Shown here: positions 46,801 to 58,455 of the stretch, piece after piece
Position numbering within the stretch: position 1 is the stretch's first letter
Layout of the letters: each line of letters begins with the position of its first letter
Origin: Podospora pseudocomata
Taxonomy: Eukaryota > Ascomycota > Sordariomycetes > Sordariales > Podosporaceae
Direction of reading: 5' to 3'
DNA length: 64,000 bases
NCBI RefSeq assembly: GCF_035222375.1
Contig: NW_026946363.1
Span: forward strand, 7,564,001-7,628,000
Position numbers and translations under genes: made by a program
Notes under the pieces: generated by a model
Databases searched by the model: none
What the model saw: only the letters and a program-made list of their open reading frames with translations
What the model was told of the DNA's origin: nothing

Positions 46801-46853
46801 AGCTGCAGTTCAAAGAGTTTCAGAAGATGCGGCAGGGGTTGATGAGGAATTAG
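43838..46853 (+). CDS. Large J-domain (DnaJ/Hsp40) protein of unknown role
   Basis: Three exons (43838-43934, 43995-45056, 45115-46853) encode 965 aa. Residues ~8-75 are a J-domain: RDYYADLELPSMSEIEVVKK, ALKYHPD with the HPD motif at residues 37-39, and AHEVLTDPSQKAKYDAHR. It should stimulate an Hsp70. The remaining ~880 residues are Pro/Ser/Gln-rich and probably disordered, with no G/F or zinc-finger region, so it is a class C J-protein. The last ~110 residues are different. They are rich in aromatic residues (WNTYTKEFEAYMIAWSQWNG) and compact-looking, a possible client- or partner-binding module. No localisation signal is clear. I do not recognise its partner or process. Confidence 0.85.
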
Positions 46854-47826
46854 GAGGCTTGAAGGCATCGGGTATCCTGAAGGTAATGGCGCCCTGCGAC
46901 TGCGTTTTCTTCACCTTCACCCGGCTTCAAAATTGCTTCGATGCCGCCTGAACTGCGGTGACGCAACAGCAGGAAGACAAGTGGGCATCTTCAGCTGCGA
47001 AGCCCAGCCATCATTATCCAAGGTTCGGTTTCAAGCCGTTATGTGACCTACCGTTACGCTCAGCTGTATCTTCGGCTAAAGGGATGTCAGCTTGTGGGAA
47101 ATGACGAGCATGACCGCATAGTTTTGTTCTCCTGGGAGGACACTGAGTAGCAAAAGTGCGGAAATGTTACGCAGGCCTTTTGGTTGGAGCTTGGTCTGTC
47201 GATAGGAGAGCACGACATCCTCAAGCCGAGATACTTCCATCTATTATTATCAAGTAGGGGTTGGGTACGAGACGCCATCTCAAGAGAGATCGGGTTGGAT
47301 GAAGGTTGATGTTCTATGGGCTTGGCTCGCTGCCGCTTTTCGGTGATAGTTCAGGCTATCCCTAATGTCACGGAGATCAGTGCGATGGCTCTTTTTGCGT
47401 TTCTAGGTTCTGGCAACAAGGTTTGAGGTTTGCTTGCCGTTGCTATCTTGCTAGATTTGTTCTCTGCGAACTTGGCGAAACAAAATCGGGGAAGGGGGGA
47501 TAGAAGCGGTTACCTAGAGGGATGCACATGAAACTAGATGAAATGGGGAGACGAGCTTTGGTTGGGTTATTTTTGTGTATAGTACTGTTAGATGGAGTTC
47601 TTGATTGCTGGATATTGTGGCTTGGTGCGTGTCGATGCAGGTTATTATCTCTTTCTGCGTAATGGCTCAAGAAGAAGGCGAGAAGATCAAGTTCCCTCCT
47701 TGTTATGGACAGTCGAGGCTGATGTGTCTCATGGTGGCAAAGTTCGGCCCTAACATAGTGTGATGTTATTTCTACCTATCAGAGTCGGCCCTCCAAAAAC
47801 ACCCACCTTGTTACCCTTGACGACAG
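46854..47826. other. Convergent intergenic region
   Basis: Lies between the J-domain protein gene and the aminotransferase gene, which converge. No coding exon, RNA gene or repeat is visible in this 1-kb stretch. Confidence 0.6.
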
Positions 47827-49327
47827 CTATCGAGTCTCGCCTGACAAACCCCTCAACACACGCCCCAATCTCCTTACCCCCTCTGTGATCTTGTGCTCCT
47901 CCTCCCAAGAGAAACTCAACCTGATATTCCCCCTAAACTTCGCCCCTTCCTCATCTCCCCTCACCTCAAACATCTCCCCCTCTGCCACGATCAACTCCTC
48001 CTCTTGCCTGGCCTTTTGCGCCACCACCCTTGCGTCAAGCCCCCCCGGCAAAGTCAACCAAACAAAATACCCCCCAAACCTATCCCCATCCTGCGCAGCC
48101 ACCGTCACCCCCAATTCTTCCAACTCCTGCTTGATCGTTTCCATGATGAGCCCATGTCGTCTGCGCAGACCGGGCCTGACCGTTTCCTGCAGATGCCTCT
48201 CCAACTCCCCAGCCTTCATCACTTCAGCCAACAACGCAGCAGCAAACTGGCTGCCCGCACCTCCCGACCTGGTCGCCCCCGTCTGGGACAGCCCCACCAC
48301 GAAGTCTGGCGTGCCGTGAACCCACCCCGTCCTGAGACCGGGTCCCAGCAGTTTGGAGAAAGAGCCGTTGGAAATAACGTTGCCGAACCATTTCCCAGAG
48401 CTTGTTGGGGGCTCTGAGGGACCCAATGACAAGTCAATGTCTGAGAGGCGCGGGAGCAACGGGCCGAGGTCAGACGAAGGGGAGGCTGGCAGGATAGGCC
48501 ATTGTAAAAAGTCGTAGACATCATCACTCACGACCAGCACATCGTGCCTTCTGGCGACTTTGACCAGTCGGTTTCTCTTCTCCAGCGTCATGGTCGTCCC
48601 AGAAGGGTTGGAGCACGTCGAAACAAGGTAGACAACATGGTGGTAGTGCTTTCTGTAGGGGCCGGCGTTTTTCCTTTCTGCTCCTTTGTGAGTTGGCTGG
48701 TGGTGCTGGGCCTCGTGCTTTTGAAGTAAAGTGTCCAGCAAGTCGATATCAATGCCCCCTTGCTGGTCCTCTGGCACGGCTTTTATGCGTCCTGGACCAA
48801 ACCCGGCATCCTCAAAGATGGGACAGGCGAGGTAGTAGCATGGTGCCGAGGCCCATACTTTGTGACATTGACTGTCAGCATAACGTCTCTAAAAACCGGC
48901 CATGGGAGAGACACCTACCAGTCTGGGTGTAAGACGGGTCAGTAAAACTAGCCAGCACACATGCCAACCCCTGACTCGCGCCGCCGGTGATGCATATCTC
49001 CTCGCTCTTGGTGCTGGTTGAGTATTGCTTCTCCAGCCAGACAGCCAGTTCCTCTCTGAGAGGCTGGTACCCCGGGTCTGGGCCGTATTGCAAGGCAGGA
49101 ACGAACAGGGAGGGGTCAGAGAGGAGCGCCGTCGAGGCGGCATGTAAAATGGAGGAAGATAACAAGGACGGGGAGGGCCAGCCTCTGAGAAAGTTGATGA
49201 GCTCCTTCTTGGAACTGGAAGCACCCCTTTCAGGGTCGAGTGTCTGGTTAGTGACGTCTTGTAGTGGTGGCGTGGGTGAGGTGTTTATGGAGTTTGAAAT
49301 CGTCTTATCAGATGTTGTTGGCGCCAT
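47827..49327 (-). CDS. PLP-dependent aminotransferase (class I/II, Aro8-like)
   Basis: Two exons (48919-49327 and 47827-48857; intron phase 1) encode 479 aa. Substrate-arm residues appear early (LINFLRGWPSPSLL, QYGPDPGYQPLREELAVWL). The next stretch reads ICITGGASQGLACVL. The junction gives YTQTVWASAPCYYLACPIFE. The fold-type I core contains STCSNPSGTTM, SDDVYDFLQW with the PLP-stacking Asp-Tyr, and the Schiff-base lysine K305 in SNGSFSKLLGPGLRTGWVHG. This pattern is that of the Aro8/kynurenine-alpha-aminoadipate subgroup, which transfers the amino group from aromatic or 2-aminoadipate donors to 2-oxo acids. No mitochondrial presequence is obvious, so it is probably cytosolic. The exact substrate cannot be inferred. 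Confidence 0.85.
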
Positions 49328-50383
49328 CTTGACCAAATCATGTAACCAATGGCAAGAAAACTGCGCGGTTCCAACTAAAGTGATGACTGAAGGCAAGAAT
49401 GTAATGGCCAAGTCCGAGGTTTGATGTCGTGAGTGGAGAAAGGCCTCTTGACAACAAAACACGACCAGAGGCGGAAGGAGGTGCGGGGCGAATGACACAA
49501 TTGTCTCCCCGGAAAAGGGCGACCAAATATTGACATGCGCATACTGACAAGTCATTGGTACCATACGAGGCGAGACTCGAAAAGAAACATACCCAAATAA
49601 TACATACAATCATGAGCTCATTTACTGCACTGAACTAATAAGTTACAATGTTACTCCAGTTGCCTACCGCCCCATGCTTCAGCTGAAAAACTCGTGATGG
49701 AATTATGCCGTCCATACACTACAGATAAAAATGACAAGTCCTCATCCTTCTCTTGTACACCCTTTGTTTTTTGATGGAAGACACCCGTGCTATAATGTGT
49801 CAAGAACATCCAGTTGTGCCCTACCATCCACCGGATTACCATTCCCTCCATTTTGGAATCCTTCCTAATGCAAATGTTCCAAAGGATGAAAGCCTGAACA
49901 AGCATCTGTTGCACTCATATCCCACTTTCCACGGTCCCACCCTTTTTGCCCTGTCTTACTGTTTGAGCTGCCATGTGAATCCAGAGAACCTGGCAGACAA
50001 ACTCATTGCAGAGAGTTGACAGTCCCCACTCTTCCGTTCAACAAACGCATCCTCTAGTGGCCATGTTGTGCGACAAAACAGGAGAAATCCGTGTTGCTTC
50101 GAAAGAAATCAACCAAGAAGTGGCCAGACTCCACAAAATGCGACTGACTATGTCGCTGCAAAGAATGGGGCTGGCTCAGAAACTCGTACAGGACCGCCGC
50201 ATCTCAGGCCACAGGTTCAACATAACAAAGGCCAGTATATCGCTTAGCCGTCATACTTAATGCCGTGGTATCGTGCTTCGACTTCTCCTTGTCGATAGAA
50301 CGGAGTTGACGGCACCAAGGAAGAAAGAATTATACCACTGTGCTGGCCCGTTTTGCCACCATGTCAGCATCCACCCACTTCCT
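49328..50383. other. Intergenic region upstream of the aminotransferase gene
   Basis: About 1 kb holding the aminotransferase promoter and the 3' UTR of the disordered-protein gene. Open frames here have no domain features. Confidence 0.6.
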
Positions 50384-53300
50384 CTATGTTTGAATGGGTG
50401 CTGGGGTGTTACGAGACCAATTGTCACGCCCGCGATAGCTGCCACGACTTCCTCGACTATGCGAGGGATTGGCACCCGTGGAGCTCGAGCCTTGATCAAC
50501 AGAGGACGATGGTGTATCTCGTCCCTTGCCTCCTTGCCTGTAATGGGGTGCAGTGGTGTTCCGGCCACCACGCGGACCACCACGGCGGGGGTTGCTGCGG
50601 TTCCGCCCGTAGGGAACCACAATCTCCTTCCTCTCGGTTCCGGGAAAGGACACGCACCATATAGTGCCAGCCCCGGACATGGGCACCGGGAAAGTGATGG
50701 AATCAGCACTCGAAGGAACTGCATAAAGTTTCTTCGGGAGAGGTTTAGGCGTGGGAGACGGCTGCCATGCCGCTTCGGAGACTGTGTTAGGAATCCTCAC
50801 TGGTGGCAACGATCCCATCTCTTGCTCCTCAAAGCAGTCTTCCGCCATCCCCTTAGTGGTTACGGATCCATCCTTGCCAGATAGCGGTGAAGAGGGGTGA
50901 GAGAAAGGTGAACTAGGCCATGGCTCGGAAGCCATGTGGACAGGTTCATCTCCGAATCTGAGGCCGGGCGACCTGGGGTTGACAGAGTGAGCCTTGCGCC
51001 CACCGAGCAGATTGTCAAACCTTGCCTGCCAGGCACTCTCCGGTTTGTTAAATGATGGCCGACGATTGCCTGCGTTTGATCCAGCGGGGGGGTGTTCAGA
51101 CTCCTTGTAAGCAGCTTCTTTGGCCCAAGCGAAACTTGGAACGTGGGATTTGCCTTGGCCAACGGCTGTGGCGCTTCTCCTGTCGCTAGATGCGGATGGA
51201 GGAAGTCGAACAACGGGCTGAGGACGAGGCAGAGACACGTGGGGATGGGCAACATCCCCATCGAAGGCAGGGTGACCCGCCATGTCTGGTGGAGGAGGAG
51301 ACGGCGACTTGGGCCGAGAAACTTCCATGCTACTCTCAAGACGAACGTCACGGGAAGGGGGGAAGAAACGAGACCCACGAGCATGCTGGGGTGCAGTCGG
51401 GACACCGAGGATCGAAGTTGTCGAGATATCCCGAGTATTGATAGTACTCTGGGTAAGGTGGCCGTACTCGGCCGGGCCATTGCTCGACGCCGACGGTTCT
51501 TGCTGAGAGGCTGTGGCCTTCACCTCGGCAGCGGCGCCCCAAGCATGTTCAGAGCCAATCTTGACCGTCTGCTTCGGGGCAGCTTCTATCCGCCTGCCGT
51601 CAGCATCAAGTTTCGTTGGGCGCCAAGTATCCTTGATAGGCGGTTGGTCATTCAATCCATGACCAGATTCTTTGAGACGACGCTCCCGCTCTGAGGCGGA
51701 ATCGCCCAGCATCTTGGCAAACAGTTCATCTTGTAAGCCTATCGTGCTGGCGCTGTTAGTCCAGGCGGAGGAGGCAGTCTGCCTGGGCTCTGATGCATTT
51801 CCTCCATGAGCTTGTTCACTCCGGGGTCCAGGTCTCGGGGGCCCAATCGGCGGCAAACGAGTTGTGGGAGCCATTGCCCCGCGTACGCTGGTTGGCGGTG
51901 CTATAGGACCAGGTCCAGATTTACTCGAAAGCTGATGCGGGAGTTGCGTAGTACCCAAATCAGAAACAAATGTACCGTTGCCCAGAGTGCGATTGTTATT
52001 CGGAGCGCCCCAAACGTTTTTAGCAGGTCCAGCTTGTGGAGGGCCCCAGGTGGGAGTCGCTTGATAGCGCTCAACGGGCTTGCCTGTGCTCGGCCAAGGG
52101 TGGGCGTGGGTGTGCGGCTGTGCGTCGATGCTGTCCAGAGTTGCCAGGGTTTGCACCGGTGATCCATTTGGTAGAGCTTCAGGCTTCCGTTCGGGTTCGG
52201 GTGCAGCACCCGGATCGACATCCTCCTTCGGCTTGGGCTCATGAGTCTCTGTGGGCTTTTGCGTGACAGGCTCACGGGGTTGAGCTGGAGCTGGAGCTGG
52301 AGGGTGGTCCTTGGCGGCGGCCATCTTGGCGCTCTTTGATTCAGGGGCAGGACCCATCGCTTCCAGCTTTGCGCGAATGCGCTCTTTTCTTTCGGCCTCC
52401 TCTCTCGCTTCTTGTTCTTGACGACGCTTCAGGGCAAGCTCGCGCCTTTCCCTCATCAATTTCTTCTGCAATTCGATATCCTGTTCAGTAACACCAACAA
52501 GGCTTGCCGCGGGAACAAGTGGGGATTGTTGGATGGCTGCGGGGGCAGCATCCTGTACACTGGCCACGGATGGTGCCTGATGATATGGAATGGCATGTGT
52601 CATCGCAGGAGAAGCTCGGGGAGCCCAGCCTTGGGGATGACGAGGACCGCCGGACGGTGAAAAGTTGCGTGGCGAAGCTGGGCCATCGCTGCCGACTGTC
52701 ATAGACCCACGTCTTGCGTTGATGAGCTCTGGGGGTGGCATCGGATGCTCGAGAGTCTTAAGCCGGTGCAGGGCTCCGCTACCGCCACTAACATTGGACG
52801 ATCCACGGCGTCGGCCATAAGGCCCAGGCTGTTCAATATCCCTGGCTCCCGGGTATGGACCAGAAGGTTCAAAAGGCCCTTGCTGGTCATAATGCGCAGG
52901 CCGGTGCAAGACCGCTGGTTGTCGACCTGGTGGCACATCAGAGCGTACCGTACCCCGGCGATCAGAAACGGGTTCATAGCGGCCAGACTGCGAGTTGTAC
53001 AATTCTCTGTTGCTGTGCGGTGGACCATCGCGCCATGGGGCCCTACTAAAATCATCGGCAGCGATCTCCTTGGGCGCCAGGCGAGCGTCGCCAGAAAGGG
53101 CGGGATCACGTGGAGGGTATCTGGAAACTGGCGGGCCAGACACTTCTGGTGCTGCTATCGGCGAGACCTTGTCGACCTTTGGTATTGTAGCCCATGGCGA
53201 CTTTATCGCGGCGGGCGGGGGAGGTGGCTTCGCTACAAGCGTTGGTTTCTCGGGAGCACCCTTCAACACCAGACCCTTGCCACCACCAAGTACATGGGTC

Positions 53301-54374
53301 TTAGGTGCGGGACCAGGACCGGGAGCAGTAGCCGGTGGGGCAACAAGGGTCGAGGCTTTCGTTTTGGCTGAACTCTCACTTTCTCGTGATGCTTGCCGGA
53401 CAGCCAACTCGCCCGTTGATGCTGTTTGCGCTGCCTGGGGCGCGGAAGCAGAAGCTGGCATTGCATGATGGTCATCGACATGTGGGATGGTAGTTTTCGT
53501 TCCGTCAGCCCAAACGATGGCCTCGGGGGTCCAATCCTCGTCGTCATCTTCTATATCTGCCCAGTTATTCTCCCCTTTGATGTCCTCGGGCCCAAGGCGG
53601 CTCGCCATATGGATGCCATACTTCTTAAGTTCTTCATCCGTATATTTCTTGGGCTCCGGTGGGGGTGCGGCTAGTGAAGATGTATTAGCAAACTACTCAC
53701 AACAGCAACAACTGCCATGTAATTCCATGATGCTTGCTCACGTCGATTCTTGTTCCAGACTGCGTTTGCGTCTGGAGCCGATCCCGACTTTCCTCCGTTT
53801 GCGCCAGAGGACTTTGCAACCAAGCCACTTCCGGTCTTGGCAACCAATCGGGGTCGAGATGAACTCAAAGTGCTGGATGGGGTCGGGGAGGAGCTGAGGG
53901 TGACGGTAGGTTTCTCCAGCGGCTTGGTCTGAGCAGGAGGCGCCGTGCCCTTTTGGTGGAGGAAGGTCTTATTGACACTGATGGCCTTGAATGGCGCTGG
54001 CTTCTTGATGGTCGACGAAGGTCTAGGATGACCGGCGCCGTCCTCCTTGCCCTTGGAGCCATCTTTAGACGCCTCGTTGTCGGACCCTCCACTAACACTG
54101 ACTTCGGCCGAGTTCACAAGATCATCGATAATGTCGGATATATGCTTGTTTGCAAGGTCGTCGGTCGAGGCGCCATTTATGTGCGTTCGGTTGACGTCGA
54201 CATTTTCCGGGTTAGTATCGACCTTGGTGGACTGTACACATGCGCAAACAAACAGTCAGCAAAGGCGGGGTGCGCCTGAGAAGAAGGGGGGAAGCTCTCG
54301 AGACTCACGGGTTGGGCGTCAGAAGTTATGGTAGCTTCATCGGATCGTTGTTTTGGTGACTCAGTGGCCATCAT
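50384..54374 (-). CDS. Large disordered protein with RG-rich C-terminus, uncharacterised
   Basis: Three exons (54309-54374, 53742-54231, 50384-53670) encode 1280 aa. Two in-frame ATGs (54374, 54371) begin MMATESPKQ. A conserved core near residues 180-260 has VWNKNRPAPPPEPKKYTDEE, KKYGIHMASRLGPED and DDDEDWTPEAIVWADGTK, which keeps reading frame across the intron. There are Pro/Ala-rich and Gln/Glu/Lys-rich regions, then a charged helix (ELQKKLMRERRELALKRRQE, around residue 570). The C-terminus holds RGGPRGGRN and RGSRGSYRGRDN, RG boxes typical of RNA-binding proteins. I do not recognise a named family; a role in RNA or translation is only a guess. A spliced upstream ORF overlaps its start codon. 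Confidence 0.75.
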
Positions 54375-54952
54375 CCGCGTGGAATACTCGTGGATTCGAA
54401 TCGTGGATGGGAATAGTCCGATCGCAGTTCGGCGCAGAACAGATTAGGCCGTCGTAGCGTACAGATAGACGATGCTGTAATGTTTTCTGTAGGAAAAAAA
54501 GGTGGGTTCTGGTCAGCTCCAGGAAGCAAGGGGAGTGGTTTGCTCGAGGGTGCAGCGCGGAGCAGATCGAAGGCTGGGCCTCGCGCAACGGAGGGACTGA
54601 GCCAGGTCGACTCGCAACTTTTGTTCGCCGTGTGCAACCCACTTGGCCCGGCCGGTCTAGTTGGGAGCGAGATACGTACCTCTTGACCCTGAAGATGCTG
54701 GGGATAATTGAGAACGGTGATACCTCGCGGTCGCGGGTCAATATTTGGGTTGTCGTGGGGGAGTGAGGTAAGGGTCGTTGGAGAAAGAGAGGGCAGGAAG
54801 CGTCCTGTGAGGCGATGCGGCTGGTGGTCGGAGGTCTTTTTGCCCACTTGCAGCACTGACGACTCGGTCGGTTGGCAACCAGAGGTCAGAGCTGCCGGGG
54901 TCATCGCTTCGGGCTTAGCGCTGGGTGGTGGTCTGTGCTTTGTTGAAGACAT
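54361..54952 (-). other. Spliced upstream ORF overlapping the start of the RG-rich protein
   Basis: An ATG at 54952 opens a 91-codon frame that stops at a perfect donor (GTACGT after 54680). A 193-bp intron with a TTTTTTCCTACAG acceptor brings it in frame with 41 further codons and a TGA at 54361-54363. The total is 132 aa, and the stop lies 14 nt past the first base of the main start codon. The spliced frame may be a regulatory upstream ORF or a short overlapping gene. Confidence 0.4.
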
Positions 54953-55635
54953 CTCTGCCCCTCCGCAGACAACCAGTCCCGAGCCAGCGAATATATGATG
55001 GAAAAATCTCTATATGGTTGAGTTCAGGATCTGGCAAAGTTTGTATAGATTGTTCATTGCCAGTCCTAGTCGAATAACTGTACAGTATCTCTGCACCAAG
55101 GGCCTCTAGCAATCATGCTTCGACTGAGAGGCATCGCGCTTCCTAGGCTGAACCATGGTCTTGACTTTTTGTGTGTCATGCCTGATATATTCCGCAATGC
55201 CCATCATCAGAGAAACAGAAAGAGTACGTAGAGCTCACATGCCAAACTTGCTCATGGGAAATTAGAGAACTACATCACTAGGACTGAAGATATTCGGCCT
55301 CTTGATTGTACAGGTGGTGTTTCGCGCATCCTCCCAATTGCTTGCTAGCGAGCGGACTGGACTTTATGTAGAACAGCAAGTTCGCGCAAGGGCTCTGAGC
55401 CTAGCTGGGAATATCCGACCCTCATCTCCATTGAAATCGGGTTACAGTGACCGTAGGCTGCACCACTGGCCACTTGGTAGAGCGCCATCCCAGGCAGCTA
55501 GCAGAGACATCACAAAAGAAACAACTCTGTTGCTAAGTGTCTCGTAGGCACTTCACTCTATTCGGTAACAGGTTATATACACGCCCGAGTCAACTCCAAG
55601 CGGAATGTCATATTCCACAACACTGGCTGAGTAGC
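54375..55635. other. Intergenic and leader region upstream of the RG-rich protein
   Basis: The part nearest the RG-rich gene (54375-54952) contains the spliced upstream ORF. Further right, about 54,970-55,635, I see only plain intergenic sequence, including the 3' end of the subunit f gene, which converges no further. No tRNA found. Confidence 0.5.
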
Positions 55636-56347
55636 TTAGTGGGCATTGTTCTTGTGGTGACCTATTATTTGTTAGAGAGCCAAGTCTCAACTCCCGAGCT
55701 CTTTGTATTCAAGACTCACGAAGGTGGAAGTAGTAGTTCTGGGCGTAACCAGTGATCAGGACCAGGAGAATGGCGTGGACGATGGCTATGACATGATCAG
55801 CATTTGATACTCCCTCTTGTCGTGTCGCCGACAGATACAGAGATACCTACGCGCAGCACTGGGGTTCTTGCCAAAGTACTTGGCCTGGTATCTTCCGAGG
55901 AGACCGGTGGGCTTGACCTCAGGGGCGGAGCCACGGGGAAGTTTGGAGTAGAAGTTGACGACACGCTGCATGCGGACGGCATCGGGGTTGGCACCAATGG
56001 CCTAGTTTCCTCCGTTAGCTAATGACCCCTTTCAAATTGTTGACCTGTCCGAATTCTCCATTTCCAAGCGTATTCTGTCCAACAATATCCCGTCGTCCAT
56101 GTCGTCGTCCCTCATTCCACTTCAGAGTCCTCCCCTCCCTCCCCGCCACCAACTTTCCAGATCCCATTTGGCTTTCCAGTGACGATTCGCAATGTCGGAG
56201 TGAATCAAAATAGACGTACCTTGGGGGAAGCGACCTGGAAATGTGAGTTAGCAAGGTTCCCTACCTGGCTGCAGTCCTCCCTATCCATCCGGATCTTACC
56301 TTGGGGGGGATGAGGGTCGAAAGCGCCCGGCGAGTGACAAAGCTCAT
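55636..56347 (-). CDS. atp17: ATP synthase subunit f, mitochondrial
   Basis: Five exons encode only 101 aa: 56300-56347, 56220-56234, 55851-56001, 55720-55785 and 55636-55661. Every junction is in phase. The second exon is a 15-nt micro-exon (VASPK). The protein begins MSFVTRRALSTLIPPK, a short mitochondrial presequence. It then reads AIGANPDAVRMQRVVNFYSK and GLLGRYQAKYFGKNPSAAP, one transmembrane helix (IVHAILLVLITGYAQNYYFH), and ends HHKNNAH. This is the fungal subunit f of the F1Fo-ATP synthase membrane sector, needed for dimer stability. The length equals that of family members. It is head to head with the NDUFS4 gene. Confidence 0.95.
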
Positions 56348-56770
56348 TTTGGCAGAGGGGTAATCGCGGCTTTCGCGCGATTTCGGATTCGATACAAGAA
56401 GGAGTCGGCTCGGGTCGAATGGAGCGAAGTGTCGTCGTCGTCGGCAACGATTGACGGAATTGAGCTGTTAAGGTCCAATTGGGAAGGGCTGCGGGAAAAC
56501 GCAAGGTCCCCAATCATCCGGCTAGCAAGAATGTTGTTGCGCAAAACGGTTGTTTCCGGTTGGCCAATCAGAGCGCCAATAGTGGGGTCAAAAGCCGCAC
56601 CTCGACGCAAGCACCAGCCAGCCAGGTCCCAGTCAAGCCAGCAGCTCTGACGACCTGTGAGTTCGCCCCCCATCGATTGAAGCTTTGCGCTGGAAGCTTG
56701 CGGTGCGAGCTTCACTTGTCCCTCACCTCGACGACGACCACAGCCATCCTCGTCAGTACACCAACATATA
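56348..56770. promoter_or_regulatory. CCAAT-containing bidirectional promoter of two respiratory genes
   Basis: The start codons of ATP synthase subunit f (leftward) and complex I NDUFS4 (rightward) are 423 bp apart. CCAAT boxes occur on the plus strand at 56474-56478, 56564-56568 and 56576-56580, with an overlapping ATTGG at 56477-56481. The HAP/CCAAT-binding complex controls respiratory genes in fungi; coordinated control of these two genes is inferred. Confidence 0.6.
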
Positions 56771-57564
56771 ATGGCCTCATTACGCCCATCCACGGCAGCC
56801 GCCGCCGCCAGACTACTGCGCACAGCAACCTTCTCCCCCCGATCGAGCATCCTCCCCGCCTCGCGCCGTTTCGAGAGCTCTACCCCCTCGTCCTCTTCGA
56901 CCGCCGTGGCTCCCAAGCAAGCCAAGGCAGAGGACCTGGCTCCTGTTCAGCGGAATGCGCCCGACTATGATGTTCCTGTTGACCAGGCCACTTCGTACGA
57001 CCCCTCCACAACTATTTCGATATGGATCTCTACAACCATGCACAACTTGATATCTGATATTGGGTGATATAGGATGTTCACCCCAGTACCCAAGACCATT
57101 CAGGATGGTTCCGAAGAAAACCTCACTCTCCCTGCCGGCCTAATCTCTGGCGCCCCCCTAGAGCTGCAAGCCCGTACAGTCCGGTTTGTTTGCCCTTTGT
57201 CCTGTGGTCTACGCCTCTATGGAAGATGCATTTGTCTAACTTTGTCTTCCAAAGTATCTACCAACCCTCCAAACCAGCCACCCAATCCGGCACCGCCAAG
57301 GGCTCCCGCTGGCGCATGGACTGGGACGTCCTCGGCAAGGGCCACAGATGGGAGAACCCCCTCATGGGTTGGCAGTCCTCTGCCGATTCAATGCAGGGCA
57401 CCCACCTAACCTTCAAGTCCAAGGAGGATGCTATTGCCTTTGCCGAGAAACAGGGATACGAGTACTTTGTCCAGGAGCCAAACACCCGTGCCTTCACACC
57501 CAAGGCGTACGCCAACAACTTTACCTACTCGCCCGGTAAGTTGAAGATCGTCAGGACCAAATAA
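56771..57564 (+). CDS. NDUFS4: NADH:ubiquinone oxidoreductase (complex I) NDUFS4 subunit
   Basis: Three exons (56771-56994, 57073-57183, 57255-57564) encode 214 aa. An Ala/Arg-rich mitochondrial presequence ([20 protein letters not shown]) is followed by [20 protein letters not shown] and [20 protein letters not shown]. The family core then reads [40 protein letters not shown] and [20 protein letters not shown], then [12 protein letters not shown] and [12 protein letters not shown]. This is the NDUFS4 (18/21 kDa) accessory subunit, which stabilises the NADH-binding module of complex I. The presence of complex I supports a filamentous fungus rather than a Saccharomyces-type yeast. It is transcribed away from the ATP synthase subunit f gene. 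Confidence 0.95.
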
Positions 57565-58455
57565 AAGGGGGGAAGAGCGAGGCTGGGCGTCAATGTACAT
57601 ATCACGGAACAAGAAAGGGGTTACGGTGTGACCATGCATGTTGAAGCGGCGAATGTGTGTTGTTGTAGTTATAGAATGGTCAACTGAAAAGAATTGGAGT
57701 ATTTTTGACGCGCAACTGCTCCGTTCAGCTGTTGCAAGATGGGGCTTGCAACTTTGACACGGTAACCCAAGACTTTGCCCATAATACAGGACAGAGAAAA
57801 GTTGGCAGTCATTTCAGCATATAGCCTTTCTTGGTTGGTGAACGCTGACTGGCTCAAGCTCGATGCGGTCAACACACCGGAGCTACATTCTGGACCTTTT
57901 GGTTCAGGAGCTTGAGAAGCTATCAGTTGTCCGGAGGTGTGAATGGCAAACCCCTGAATGTGTGAAACCATACATGTGTACAAAACATGCTTGACCTGAG
58001 TAAAGTATCGTAAAGCTGGCCAGATGGTGTGATTACAAAGAGGATTGATGAGCAAAACCAAGGACATGGCATTGGTGAGACTCTGAGGGGTCTATCCCAA
58101 GACAGACTTATGGATTTCGCAGCCTCGAATCAGAAAGATCATAGATCACAAAACACTTCAACGATAAACTTCGATGCAAGAAAGATTCTCAGTATTATAC
58201 GCTTTAACATACCACCGCCCACATGACGGTCTGCTAAAATAGTGTTGGTATAATAACCAGCTGAGCTAACCATGATAATCAAGTCCTGTATTGCCCGATT
58301 GTCTCGTTGCCGAGTGCCCGTGTTGCCCAATGACGCCATCAAAATGCCTGCAAACCCGCGGAAGAAACAGTTCCCTTACTCATAAAATACCAACGCTGCC
58401 AATGCCCAAAACAAATAAGAGGATATCATGTCATCTTCCACCCCGTGGTTCATCT
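57565..58455. other. Convergent intergenic region
   Basis: Lies between NDUFS4 and GID8, which converge; about 0.9 kb of 3' UTR and non-coding sequence. Minus-strand frames here (57669-58067) lack domain features. Confidence 0.6.

Noticed and set aside
55440-55490. Segment with a TGG-TAGAGCG-like string suggestive of a tRNA D-arm
   Set aside because: No T-arm B-box or clover-leaf pairing could be found around it.
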